Shown here: one piece after another, positions 1 through 8,063 of the stretch | Layout: the number at the start of each line of letters is the position of its first letter | Numbering within the stretch: position 1 is the first letter of the stretch | NCBI GenBank assembly: GCA_964547415.1 | Contig: CAZJNX010000134.1 | Location: 1 to 13,700 of the forward strand | Direction: 5' to 3' | From: CAZJNX01 sp964547415 | GTDB taxonomy: Bacteria; Pseudomonadota; Alphaproteobacteria; Rhizobiales; Amorphaceae | DNA length: 13,700 nt | The notes under the pieces: generated by a model | Seen by the model: the letters and a program-made list of their open reading frames with translations, nothing else | Databases searched by the model: none | What the model was told of the DNA's origin: nothing | Translations under genes and position numbers: made by a program

Positions 1-204
1 GCGTCACGGTCACCGACGGCGTCGCCGACACCGCGCACGCCGATCAATGCGCCGCCTGACCGGCCCCGTCACCCAGATTCGAGCATCGCTCATCACCATG
101 GCGAACGAGCTGCGGGCGGCGAAGATCGAGCGGCTGGAGGGCGGCCCGCCTTTTCGGCTGCGCAGGCCGAGATGATGAGCCAGACCGTCTCCGCCTCCGC
201 GCAG

Positions 205-692
205 CGCCCCACCTGGCTCGGGTGTGCAGGGTCTGGCGCCTGAGCCGGGCCACGCTCGGTCGCCACCGACGGGCGGCCAACCGGCCGACGGGGCCGCGCC
301 GGCGGCCGCCATGCCCAAGACGATCTTCGCCCAGGAGATGAGGCCCGAGGGGAAGGCCCGCCGGTGCGCCCTCGCCAATCCACGCCGCGAGAAGAACGAG
401 CGCCTCGGCGCCATGACGGACACCGCCTGCGACGACATCCTCCCCACCAAGGACTTCCCCGCGGAGCACCGGGCGCAGATCAGCTCGACCACCCCGTCGA
501 ACGCATGGACAAGGCGATCGAGCGCCGTTGCGACGTCGGACCCTCCCGAACGACACGGCCATCATCCGCCTTTTCGGCCCCCCCGGTGATCGAGACCACC
601 GTGGGCCCGCGCGCGGCACCATGGGGCTATAGTCCCTGGCCCGCGTCACCGATCCGCCCACCGTCAGGCTGCCTGCCCCCGCCTCCCGACCA
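205..692 (+). pseudogene. Decayed IS256-family transposase, C-terminal part
   Basis: Pieces resembling the C-terminal half of IS256-family (MULE-like, DDE) transposases appear in order but in different frames. CRVWRLSRATLG near 225 resembles the family's WQRCRVHF-RNAL segment. MPKTIFAQE at 311 and FPAEHRAQISST near 455 lie in a second frame. VERMDKAIERRCDVG at 496 follows in a third frame. LPNDTAIIRLFG at 543 lies in a fourth segment, which stays open to an in-frame TAG at 630 and continues as SLARVTDPPTVRLPAP, like the family C-terminus. At least three frameshifts and one stop make it non-functional. The N-terminal part is not recognisable, and position 1 cuts the region. The match rests on remembered family motifs; a translated search would settle it. 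Confidence 0.68.
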
Positions 693-1500
693 GCTCGCGC
701 CCCTCCGAAAGCCGGCCCCATACACCAAACGGCGGGGCGCTACCTCGACCTCGCCCTGGCGAGCCTTGGGGTCCGACCACGATTGCCCGCGCGCCCGGTC
801 GGACGGGCCGCTGAGCGGCGCCTTGCGATGGACGGGCGGGTGCCGGCCGGCCCCGGGCCCGGTGAATGGGGACCCTCCCGCGGAGCGTCCGGGCTCCGGG
901 CTCCAGCATCGCCATCGGCCGCTGTCGTGGAGGGGCGGCCTGCCTGCCGCTCGGACGGCGCCGCGGGCGCCGCCGCCTTCGGGCGACGGCAGCGGGGCGA
1001 GCCATCGGCGGATGGCAGTGGCTGGCGGAGGCGGACGACGACAAGGCGCGCCCGGTGCCATCGGACGGGTGTCGCTTCGTGACCGCTCGCCACGGCGCTT
1101 GCCGGGGAGGAAACCGCGCGGCCGGCAAGGAGGAGTGTCGACGGCCCCTCAGATCGAAGCGACGTGGAGGCTGGCTGAGTTGCTCGCCGGTCCACGATCA
1201 TCCCCGCCGGCACCGGACTCCGCGACCGGCGTCGCTGGCCATGCGATCGGCGACCGAGATGTGGCGGGGACGGTTCTGCCGTCATCGGCCGGTCCCGGCC
1301 CGGTGTCGGTCACGACCGACCCGCCAGCGCGGCCGCGCGACCGCCGCGACCGGGGTCGCGATCACCGGGTCGGGACCGGTGAACGGCACCCCGCGCAAGG
1401 ATCTCGGCCACGCCGCAACCCGTGAGGCCGCGCGATCGACCGCGCCGAGGAGAACGAAGGCCAGCGGAGTGTGCGACGCGGAACGGCGGGACGGGATCCG

Positions 1501-1533
1501 GCCGCAGGGAAAGGCCGACCGACGAGCGGCGAT
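1501..1533. repeat. Diverged direct repeat, copy 1
   Basis: This stretch (GCCGCAGGGAAAGGCC, then GACCGACGAGCGGCGAT) resembles 1759-1789, with 15 identical bases (CCGACGAGCGGCGAT apart from one upstream change) at its right end and a looser match to its left. It is followed by TCGGGCGGACCGGGC at 1533-1547, which recurs exactly at 1706-1720. The order of the two blocks differs between the copies, so this looks like shuffled or repeatedly slipped spacer DNA and not a simple tandem array. Confidence 0.45.
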
Positions 1534-1758
1534 CGGGCGGACCGGGCAACCGGGACACGACCATGACCTGCAACGGCGGGACGGCCGTTCGCGCAGCGGA
1601 CCGGAGTCGTCCGGCCTCGACCGTCGGAACGGGCGAGCGGAAAGACATGCCGACCGGCCACGGGACGCCCCGACGCTCGCCGGAACCACGCTTACCGGGC
1701 TGCGGTCGGGCGGACCGGGCGGCAGATGAGACGGCCTTCGGTCGCGGGGCGCGAGACT

Positions 1759-1789
1759 GCCGCGGAATGGCCACCCGACGAGCGGCGAT
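1759..1789. repeat. Diverged direct repeat, copy 2
   Basis: Second copy of the block at 1501-1533. It begins GCCGCGGAATGGCC and ends CCGACGAGCGGCGAT. The copies lie about 260 bp apart in DNA with no recognised gene. No function is apparent. Confidence 0.45.
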
Positions 1790-2001
1790 GGCGGTAACCA
1801 GGTGAGGCGACCGGATCGGGCGCGCCGGCTGGAAGAGGGATCCGGGCACGGGCGACGGCCCTGGCGGACGGGCCGTCGCCGGATCGTTCGCAACGGCAAG
1901 CCGCGGTTTCCGCCGCACGGCCGGACGCGAAGGTTCGCGGCGACCGGGCGGGGACGGGATGGCCTTCACGATGCCGGCGGGGCCGGCGGGCGGCCGACGG
2001 G

Positions 2002-3111
2002 TCAGTTGCTCCGGCTGCGTTCGATCTCGCGCCAGCGGGCGACGTTGCGGCGATGCTCGTCGTAGGTCCTCGCGAAGGCGTGGCCGCCGGTGCCGTCGGC
2101 GACGAAGTAGAGCGCGTCGGTCTCGGCCGGGTCGGCGACGGCGAGGAGTGTCTCCCGGCCGGGGTTTGCGATCGGCCCCGGCGGCAGGCCGTCGATCTGG
2201 TAGGTGTTGTAGGGGTTGGGCCGGTCCATCTCCGAGCGATAGATGGTCCGCGGGCGCTCCCACGCCTCGCCACCGTAGAGGCCGTAGAGGATCGTCGGGT
2301 CGGACTGAAGGCGCATGCCCCGGCGCAGGCGGTTCACGAAGACCCCGGCGACGAGTTCCCGCTCGTCGGCCTGGCCGGTCTCCTTCTCGACGATCGAGGC
2401 GAGGATGACGAGGTCGCGCGGGTCGTCGATGGGCAGATCCGCCTGGCGGGCCTGCCAGGCGTCCTCGACGGCGGCGGCGTGGGCCCGCTGCATCCGCTGG
2501 ATGAGGGTGTCGCGCGTGGTGCCCCGCTCCACCAGATAGGTCTCCGGCAGGAGGGTCCCCTCGGCCGGTATCGTCTCGATCGTGCCGACGAGGACCTCGC
2601 TCGCCTTCAGGATGTCAACGACCTGGGCGCTGCTCAGCCCCTCGGGGATCGTGATCGGATGCTGGACGACGCGGCCGGCCACCAGCTGGTCCATCACCGC
2701 CGCCATGCTGGCGCCGGCAGGGACGCGATACTCGCCCGCCTTGATGCGGGGCGCCGTTCCGAGGGCGAGGGAGGCGGCGCGAAAGACGATCCCGCTCGAG
2801 ATGATGCCCCGCTCCTCCAGCGCGTCCGCGATGGCGTCGACCGAGGTGCCGCGGATGATCTGGATGACCTCGTCGGAGGTGGTCGGGCCGGGCTCGTAGT
2901 AGGCCTGCCGGCCGAACCAGGTGGCCGCCGCGACCCCGATCACCCCAACGACGAGCATGGTCATCACGAGGTTCAGGAACAGGACGACGGGATTGTGGGC
3001 GAGCCGCGAGCGGGACCTGCCGTTGCGTTCCGCGGCCGCTCCGCCGCGCCGGCGGCGCCCCGGATCCCGCCCCAAAGGCGCCGGGCGCCTGCGACCATCT
3101 CCTTCGCTCAA
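2002..3111 (-). CDS. mltG: Endolytic murein transglycosylase MltG (YceG-like)
   Basis: MltG cleaves nascent glycan strands at the periplasmic face of the inner membrane and so helps set their length. From the chosen start the protein has 369 residues. It has a basic, Arg-rich cytoplasmic leader (1-39), one membrane helix at about 41-64, and the YceG/MltG domain from about 80 to the end. ASIVEKETG (238-246) carries the likely catalytic Glu242, equivalent by motif to E. coli Glu218. LQSDPTILYGL, NPYNTYQIDGLPPGPIANPG and the terminal HAFARTYDEHRRNV are also typical. There is no ATG upstream of the membrane helix. TTG at 3109-3111 is preceded by GGAGG with a 6-nt gap, so I start there; the frame stays open to 3621 only through repetitive spacer. 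The gene lies downstream of fabF, as in many alphaproteobacteria, but 1,268 bp away, so it probably has its own promoter. Confidence 0.93.
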   Translation of the reverse strand: MSEGDGRRRPAPLGRDPGRRRRGGAAAERNGRSRSRLAHNPVVLFLNLVMTMLVVGVIGVAAATWFGRQAYYEPGPTTSDEVIQIIRGTSVDAIADALEERGIISSGIVFRAASLALGTAPRIKAGEYRVPAGASMAAVMDQLVAGRVVQHPITIPEGLSSAQVVDILKASEVLVGTIETIPAEGTLLPETYLVERGTTRDTLIQRMQRAHAAAVEDAWQARQADLPIDDPRDLVILASIVEKETGQADERELVAGVFVNRLRRGMRLQSDPTILYGLYGGEAWERPRTIYRSEMDRPNPYNTYQIDGLPPGPIANPGRETLLAVADPAETDALYFVADGTGGHAFARTYDEHRRNVARWREIERSRSN

Positions 3112-4379
3112 CCCGTCCCTCCCACGTCGAACAACCCGCCCCGGGCGGTGGCCCTCGGGCCCGACTGCCGATCCGGCGGGCACCTCCGCGCGCGGGGATC
3201 CGGATCCGCCGGTCACCCCGCCCGAGCCGCCGTCCGCGCACCTGCCGCGGCCGGCGCCGGCGCGATTGCCGCCGCCGAAGCTGCCGCGCGCGTCGCAGCG
3301 TCTGACGCCGGCGCCGCGCCTGGACGGCGACGCGGCGCCTGCCGTCGGCATGGCACCTGTCGCCAGCGTGGCCGCCGGTCGCAGACCAGCACCGCCGGCC
3401 CGGCCCCGTGGACCCGTCGCCGCCGGCCCGGCCCCGTGGACCCGGCACCGCCGGCCCTGCACCGCGGACCCGGAACCGCCGGCCCTGCACCGCGGACCCG
3501 GAACCGCCGGCCCTGCCCCGTGGACCCGGCACCGCCGGCCCTGCACCGTGGACCCGGCACCGTCGGCCCTGCACCGCGGACCAGGAACCGCCGGCCCGGC
3601 CCCTTGGACCCGGCCCCGCAACGCCAGCCCGGCACCGTGGACCCCTCCGGCGCGAGGTGACGCCCCTCGCGCCTGCGCCCGCTGTCCTTCGCGACGGCCC
3701 GTCCAACAACGGTCGGAGCGTCGGCCCGGCGAGGCGGACGGGTCAACCGGAATCGAGCGATCCCGAAACCGCCGGTGACCACGAACCCCATCCGCCTAGC
3801 GTGACCGCAGCCGCGCTGCAACGGCGGAAGAGGCGCACGCGCGCCGTCGCCCCCGCCCATCCACGGCCGCCGGCCCGCCTTCGCCGGGCCGAGCGACGCT
3901 GTTCGACCGGGCACAACGGGCCTGGGCCTCGCCCGCCGGCACACCTTGGCCGGCGCGGCGTTCCCCAGACACGCACGGGAAGGGACGGAAGCAGCGCCCC
4001 GACACGTTTGCGTGAGTCGCACCGCCGCCCCGGCCGCGACGCCCGCCGTCGACGAGGGCCCGGTCGAGACGGACGCCGCTCTGGCCGGCGGCGCCCCGGG
4101 GGAGGATGCCCGGCGCCACCGACGTCGCCCCCCGCCGGACGTCCCCCGGGAGCGGGCATGGGGCCGCGAAGACCGCCCCGGGAGACGAAGCCTCGGCACA
4201 ACCGCGACGGCACGGCCAGCCGCCCGCCCGGCGCGCTGCGTGCGAAGCCGTCCGCGCACGCCCGCCCGCCAGGGGACGGGAGCCGGCCGGCGCCGGCCCC
4301 GCGCCGTTCGGTCCCCCATCCTCCGGGAGACTGGCAGGCGTGCCTTGCACGGGGCTTGCGCGCCGACGCAGGCTGCGCG
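3112..4379. other. Long spacer between fabF and mltG, no recognised gene
   Basis: These 1,268 bp separate fabF from mltG. The region holds an imperfect 28-bp tandem array at 3392-3644, preceded by Ala/Gly/Pro-coding-like GC-rich DNA (3170-3390) and followed by about 730 bp without recognisable motifs. Open frames on both strands are Arg/Pro-rich, overlap one another and have no family resemblance. The 3' untranslated region of fabF and the presumed promoter of mltG must lie here, but I cannot place either. The GGAGG just upstream of 3111 is the ribosome binding site of mltG. Confidence 0.6.
3392..3644. repeat. 28-bp tandem repeat array (minisatellite), about nine units
   Basis: Eight units follow each other with an exact 28-bp period: starts at 3392, 3420, 3448, 3476, 3504, 3532, 3560 and 3588. 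A degenerate ninth begins at 3616. Each unit runs CCGCCGGCCC, then TGCACCG or GGCCCCG, then YGGACCCGG, then two or three variable bases. Units 3 and 4 are identical; the others differ at one to six positions. Because 28 is not a multiple of three, a frame passing through repeats only every 84 bp, and no frame meets a stop; this creates long false reading frames on both strands. There are no unique spacers between units, so it is not a CRISPR array. Confidence 0.93.
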
Positions 4380-5693
4380 TCAGGCGTCGTAGGTGCGGAA
4401 CACGAGGCTCGCGTTGGTGCCGCCGAAGCCGAAGGAGTTGGACAGCGCGACGCGGATGTCCGCCGGCCGCGGCGCCCCGGGCACCAGGTCCACCGGCGTG
4501 TCGACCGACGGGTTGTCGAGGTTGATGGTGGGTGGCGCGACGCCGTCGCGCATGGCGAGGAGGGTGAAGATCGCTTCCACAGCGCCGGCCGCGCCGAGGA
4601 GGTGCCCGGTCGCCGACTTCGTCGATGACATCTTCACCTTGCCCGCCGCGTTGCCGAGGACGCGGTGGACCGCCTCGAGCTCGATCTCGTCGCCGAGGGG
4701 TGTGGAGGTGCCGTGGGCGTTGACGTAGTCGAGCTCGCTCGCATCGACGCCCGCCCGCTTCAGGGCCGCGACCATGCAGCGGTAGGCCCCGTCCCCGTCC
4801 GGCGACGGAGCGGTGATGTGGTAGGCGTCCCCCGACAGGCCGTAGCCGACCACCTCGCCGTAGATGTGCGCGCCGCGGGCGCGGGCGTGCTCCAGCTCCT
4901 CGAGGACGAGGACGCCCGCGCCCTCGCCCATCACGAAGCCGTCCCGGTCCCGGTCGTAGGGGCGGGAGGCGCGCGCCGGCGCGTCGTTGAAGCCGGTGGA
5001 GAGCGCCCGGGCGGCGCAGAAGCCGGCGAGGCCGAGGCGGCTCACCGGCGATTCGGTGCCACCCGCCAGCATCACGTCGGCATCGCCCAGCATGATGAGC
5101 CGCGCCGCGTCGCCGATGGCGTGGGCCCCCGTCGAGCAGGCCGTCACCACCGCGTGGTTCGGGCCCTTGAGCCCGTGCCGGATCGACACGTAGCCCGAGG
5201 CGAGGTTGATGAGGCGTCCCGGGATGAAGAAGGGGGAGAGCCGCCGCGGCCCGCGCTCGGCGAGGAGGCGCCCGCCCTGCTCGATCCCCTCGAGCCCGCC
5301 GATGCCAGAGCCGATGAGGACGCCCGTGCGGACGCGGTCCTCCTCGCTCTGCGGCCGCCAGCCGGCGTCGCGGAAGGCCATCTCGGCCGCGGCCATCGCG
5401 AACACGATGAACTCGTCGACCTTGCGGCTTTCCTTCGGCTCCATCCAGTCGTCCGGGTCGAACGGGCGCGCCCCGTCGAGGTGGGGCTTGGCGCACGTTT
5501 CGGGCCGGCCGGCGCGGGGCACCATGCAGGCGATGCGGGCCGGCAGGTCGGCGACGTCGAAGTGGGTGACGGCGCTGGCGCCGCTCACCCCGCCGAGGAT
5601 GCCGCGCCAGGACGTCTCGGCGTCCGCGCCGAGCGGGTTGACGGTGCCGAGGCCGGTGACGACGACCCGCTTCAGACGCGCGTCGTCAGCCAT
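4380..5693 (-). CDS. fabF: Beta-ketoacyl-ACP synthase II FabF
   Basis: FabF condenses malonyl-ACP with acyl-ACP, releasing CO2, to lengthen fatty acids in the cytosol. The 437-residue product shows the thiolase-fold KAS signature. The active-site cysteine lies in ACSTGA (Cys186), the first histidine in NAHGTSTPLGD (His327) and the second in KSATGHLLGA (Lys359, His364); a glycine-rich GFGGTN follows near the C-terminus (422-427). The length fits KAS II, with a slightly enlarged loop at about 60-90 ending EPKESRKVDEF, as in alphaproteobacterial relatives. The start is uncertain. ATG at 5693 is chosen, but an in-frame GTG at 5702 would add three residues, and neither has a strong Shine-Dalgarno. 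It follows acpP by 62 bp on the same strand and is probably co-transcribed with it. Confidence 0.96.
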   Translation of the reverse strand: MADDARLKRVVVTGLGTVNPLGADAETSWRGILGGVSGASAVTHFDVADLPARIACMVPRAGRPETCAKPHLDGARPFDPDDWMEPKESRKVDEFIVFAMAAAEMAFRDAGWRPQSEEDRVRTGVLIGSGIGGLEGIEQGGRLLAERGPRRLSPFFIPGRLINLASGYVSIRHGLKGPNHAVVTACSTGAHAIGDAARLIMLGDADVMLAGGTESPVSRLGLAGFCAARALSTGFNDAPARASRPYDRDRDGFVMGEGAGVLVLEELEHARARGAHIYGEVVGYGLSGDAYHITAPSPDGDGAYRCMVAALKRAGVDASELDYVNAHGTSTPLGDEIELEAVHRVLGNAAGKVKMSSTKSATGHLLGAAGAVEAIFTLLAMRDGVAPPTINLDNPSVDTPVDLVPGAPRPADIRVALSNSFGFGGTNASLVFRTYDA

Positions 5694-5755
5694 GCCGGCC
5701 ACCGCTTCGGAAGGCGCCGCCGGGGGCGCAGGTCGGGGCGATCACGATGGAGGGC

Positions 5756-5992
5756 TCAGGCCTTCTGGCTGTCCAGGAACTTCACCGCGTCGCCGACGGT
5801 GAGGATCGTCTCGGCCGCGTCGTCCGGGATCTCGACGCCGAACTCCTCCTCGAAGGCCATCACGAGCTCCACGGTATCGAGGCTGTCCGCGCCGAGGTCG
5901 TCGATGAAGCTGGCGCTCTCGACCACCTTGTCCGCCTCGACGCCGAGGTGCTCCACGACGATCTTCTTCACCCGTTCCGCGGTGTCGCTCAT
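5756..5992 (-). CDS. acpP: Acyl carrier protein AcpP
   Basis: This small acidic 78-residue protein carries growing acyl chains on a 4'-phosphopantetheine arm. The attachment serine is Ser37 in GADSLDTVELVMAFEEEF, the classic ACP motif, and the length matches the family. ATG at 5990-5992 is supported by GAGG about 8 nt upstream. It lies between fabG (273 bp upstream) and fabF (62 bp downstream). The fabG-acpP gap is large enough for a promoter of its own, which fits the high ACP level cells need. Two promoter-like sequences are seen there (6078-6106 and 6175-6202). Confidence 0.97.
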   Translation of the reverse strand: MSDTAERVKKIVVEHLGVEADKVVESASFIDDLGADSLDTVELVMAFEEEFGVEIPDDAAETILTVGDAVKFLDSQKA

Positions 5993-6077
5993 TCTGTGTT
6001 CCTCAAGTTCCTGCAGTCCGACCGACGTCGGGCGTCGCCCCGCAGGTCTTCGGTTGTCGGTCTTGCCGTCGGTGGTT

Positions 6078-6106
6078 CGTCTCGATTGCCGGGACCGTCC
6101 TGTCAA
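6078..6106 (-). promoter_or_regulatory. Candidate acpP promoter with consensus -35
   Basis: On the minus strand a perfect TTGACA (6101-6106) is followed after 17 bp by GAGACG, a poor -10 match. It lies about 85-115 bp upstream of the acpP start. Alphaproteobacterial sigma-70 promoters often keep the -35 better than the -10, so it is possible but unproven. Confidence 0.35.
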
Positions 6107-6174
6107 GCCCCGGATCGGAGCCCGGCCCCACCCGTGGGAAGGACCCGCGCGGTTCCCCGCCGCAGGCTCTGCCG

Positions 6175-6202
6175 CCTATCACAGGTTCGCTTCGCTTGTC
6201 AG
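6175..6202 (-). promoter_or_regulatory. Second candidate acpP promoter
   Basis: On the minus strand CTGACA (6197-6202) is followed after 16 bp by GATAGG (6175-6180), preceded by TGT like an extended -10. The local sequence is less GC-rich than its surroundings. It would give a leader of roughly 180 nt before acpP. This is an alternative or an addition to the site at 6078-6106. Confidence 0.33.
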
Positions 6203-6265
6203 CACGAAGCCGACCGGCCCGGAGCGCAGGCCCGCCATGCCTGCGCGGCGGCCGCGGAAGCCGCC

Positions 6266-7000
6266 TCAGCCCATGGCCATGCCGCCGTTGACGCCGATCG
6301 TCTGGCCGGTGACGTAGCGCGCCTCCCCGCTCGCGAGGAACAGGGCGGCCGCGGCGACGTCCGCCCCCGTCCCGAGGCTGCCCGCTGGCACCTGGGAGAG
6401 GATCGCCGCCTTCTGCTCGTCTGCGAGGGCGTCCGTCATGGCGCTCTCGATGAAGCCGGGCGCGATCACGTTGACGGTGATTCCCCGCGGTGCGAGCTCG
6501 CGGGCGAGGGAGCGGCTCATGCCCTCGAGGCCCGCCTTCGCCGCGCAGTAGTTCGCCTGCCCCGCGTTGCCGATGGCGGCCACCACCGACCCGATGGAGA
6601 TGACCCGCCCGTAACGGCGGCGCATCATGCCCTTGACGGCGAGGCGGGTGAGGCGGAAGGCGGCCGTGAGGTCGATCTCGATCACACGGTCCCAGTCCTC
6701 GTCCTTCATGCGCAGGGCGAGGCCGTCGGCGGTGACGCCCGCGTTGTTGACGAGGATGTCGACCGGGGCGGTCTCCTCCGCCGCCTTCATGAGGGCGTCG
6801 GTCTCGGCGCGGTCGGCGAGGTTGCCGGTGACGACCGCCACCCGCTCGCCGAGGTCTCCCGCCAGCGCCTCGAGGGCGGGGCGGCGCGTGCCCGCGAGCA
6901 CCACCGTCGCCCCCGCCCCGTGGAAGGCGCGGGCGATGGCCCCGCCGATCGCCCCGCTCGCGCCCGTCACGAGCGCGCACCTTTCCGAAAGGTCGAACAT
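6266..7000 (-). CDS. fabG: 3-oxoacyl-ACP reductase FabG
   Basis: FabG reduces 3-ketoacyl-ACP to 3-hydroxyacyl-ACP with NADPH, the first reduction of each elongation cycle. The 244-residue product is a classical short-chain dehydrogenase. The cofactor motif is TGASGAIGGAIA (12-23), and NNAGV lies at 85-89. The catalytic triad is Ser138 (ISIGSV), Tyr151 and Lys155 (YCAAK). The PGFIESAMTD loop and terminal GQTIGVNGGMAM are typical of FabG. The frame stays open upstream through fabD, but homology begins at ATG 6998-7000, 8 nt after the fabD stop; a GGAG overlaps that stop. The tight spacing implies co-transcription with fabD and possibly translational coupling. Confidence 0.97.
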   Translation of the reverse strand: MFDLSERCALVTGASGAIGGAIARAFHGAGATVVLAGTRRPALEALAGDLGERVAVVTGNLADRAETDALMKAAEETAPVDILVNNAGVTADGLALRMKDEDWDRVIEIDLTAAFRLTRLAVKGMMRRRYGRVISIGSVVAAIGNAGQANYCAAKAGLEGMSRSLARELAPRGITVNVIAPGFIESAMTDALADEQKAAILSQVPAGSLGTGADVAAAALFLASGEARYVTGQTIGVNGGMAMG

Positions 7001-7008
7001 CCGTCCCG

Positions 7009-7965
7009 CTACTCCGCCGCCCGTGCGCCCGCGATCGCCGCCGCAGCCGCCGCCACGTCCGCCGGCCCGTTGACCGCGCTCGCCGCGATCGCGGGGGCGG
7101 CGCGCTTCGAAAGGCCGGTCAGGACCTTGCCGGCCCCGAGCTCGAAGGCGCGCGCGACTCCGTTCGCCTCGAGGAAGGCCATCGATTCGCGCCAGCGCAC
7201 CCGGCCCGTCACCTGCTCCACGAGGAGACGGCGGATCTCGTCCGGCGCCGTCACCGGGGCCACCGCCACGTTGCTCACCACCGGGACCCGTGCGGGCCGG
7301 ATGTCCGCCGCCGCGAGGACGGCGGCCATGCGCTCGGCGGCGGGCGCCATCAGGGGCGAGTGGAACGGCGCGCTCACCGGCAACAGGACGGGCTTCCTCG
7401 CGCCGCGCTCGCGGGCGAGGGCCACCGCCCGCTCCACCGCCGCCCGCTCGCCGGAGACGACGCACTGGCCGGGCGCGTTGTCGTTGGCGATGGCGATGAC
7501 GGCCCCCTCCGCCGCGTCGGCGGCGACGGCCGCGGCCGCGTCCGCGTCGAGCCCGAGGAGGGCGGCCATCGCCCCCTCCCCCACCGGGACGGCGGCCTGC
7601 ATCGCCTCCCCACGGATCCGCAGGAGACGGGCCGCGTCGGCGACCGACAGGCTGCCGGCGGCGGCGAGCGCGGCGTATTCTCCGAGCGAGTGGCCGGCGA
7701 GGAAGCGGGCGGCCTCCACCGTCACCCCTTCCGCCTCGAGGGCGGCGAGGGTGGCGAGCGAGGCCGCCATCAGCGCGGGTTGGGCGTTGGCGGTGAGGGA
7801 CAGGGTCTCGACCGGCCCCTCGCGCATCAGGCGCGACAGGGGCTCGCCGAGCGCCTCGTCCACCTCGGACAGGACGGCGGCCGCGGCCGGATACGCATCG
7901 GCGATGTCGGCCGCCATGCCCACGTGCTGGCTGCCCTGCCCGGGAAAGAGGAACGCGATCGACAT
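7009..7965 (-). CDS. fabD: Malonyl-CoA:ACP transacylase FabD
   Basis: FabD moves malonyl from CoA to ACP, supplying extender units to FabF. The 318-residue product has the family length (E. coli about 309). FPGQGSQ (7-13) forms the oxyanion region. The nucleophile is Ser93 in GHSLGEY. Arg118 (RIRGEAMQ) binds the malonyl carboxylate, and His202 in APFHSPLM completes the dyad. These align with E. coli Ser92, Arg117 and His201. ATG at 7963-7965 is preceded by AAAGG. It is the first gene of the fab cluster and diverges from rpsF across 456 bp. Composition is extreme, with long Ala-rich runs, but no key residue is missing. Confidence 0.97.
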   Translation of the reverse strand: MSIAFLFPGQGSQHVGMAADIADAYPAAAAVLSEVDEALGEPLSRLMREGPVETLSLTANAQPALMAASLATLAALEAEGVTVEAARFLAGHSLGEYAALAAAGSLSVADAARLLRIRGEAMQAAVPVGEGAMAALLGLDADAAAAVAADAAEGAVIAIANDNAPGQCVVSGERAAVERAVALARERGARKPVLLPVSAPFHSPLMAPAAERMAAVLAAADIRPARVPVVSNVAVAPVTAPDEIRRLLVEQVTGRVRWRESMAFLEANGVARAFELGAGKVLTGLSKRAAPAIAASAVNGPADVAAAAAAIAGARAAE

Positions 7966-8006
7966 GGGACCTTTCGGGTGCGTCGGTGCCGCAACGGTTT
8001 CGGCCG

Positions 8007-8036
8007 CTCAAAGCACCCCGCCGGGTGCGGGGTCAA
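8007..8036 (-). promoter_or_regulatory. Candidate fabD promoter with inverted repeat in the spacer
   Basis: On the minus strand TTGACC (8031-8036) is followed after 18 bp by TTTGAG (8007-8012), a weak -10. The spacer contains GCACCC-GGCG-GGGTGC (8013-8028), a perfect 6-bp inverted repeat. That could be an operator, or the hairpin plus the following TTT could be a weak terminator. It sits about 40-70 bp upstream of the fabD start. Confidence 0.3.
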
Positions 8037-8063
8037 GCGCACGGCCGATGCCCGCCGCGGGCG

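Larger units (their letters stand above)
693..2001. other. Long GC-rich spacer without a recognisable gene
   Basis: No reading frame here gives a product I recognise. The open frames on both strands are rich in Arg, Pro, Gly and Ala, overlap one another, and lack convincing ribosome binding sites or conserved motifs; in DNA this GC-rich they are expected by chance. The left end (about 714-755) may be the worn end of the IS256-type element that precedes it. Positions 1501-1789 contain diverged direct repeats. The right end borders the mltG stop codon, where GCCGGC-GGG-GCCGGC (1973-1987) could fold into a short hairpin without a T tract. Confidence 0.6.

Noticed and set aside
62..100. Minus-strand VMSDAR-like peptide resembling the IS256 VISDA motif
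   Set aside because: It is in the opposite orientation to the convincing remnant and too short to separate from chance.
364..1425. Plus-strand frame of about 350 codons
   Set aside because: Its first part is one frame of the broken transposase; the remainder is Pro/Arg/Gly-rich without motifs or a ribosome binding site.
3392..3644. Possible CRISPR array
   Set aside because: Units of 28 bp are directly adjacent with no unique spacers, and no cas gene is in the window.
2053..3660. Plus-strand frame of about 535 codons opposite mltG
   Set aside because: Antisense to the well-supported mltG and extended only by the stop-free tandem repeats.
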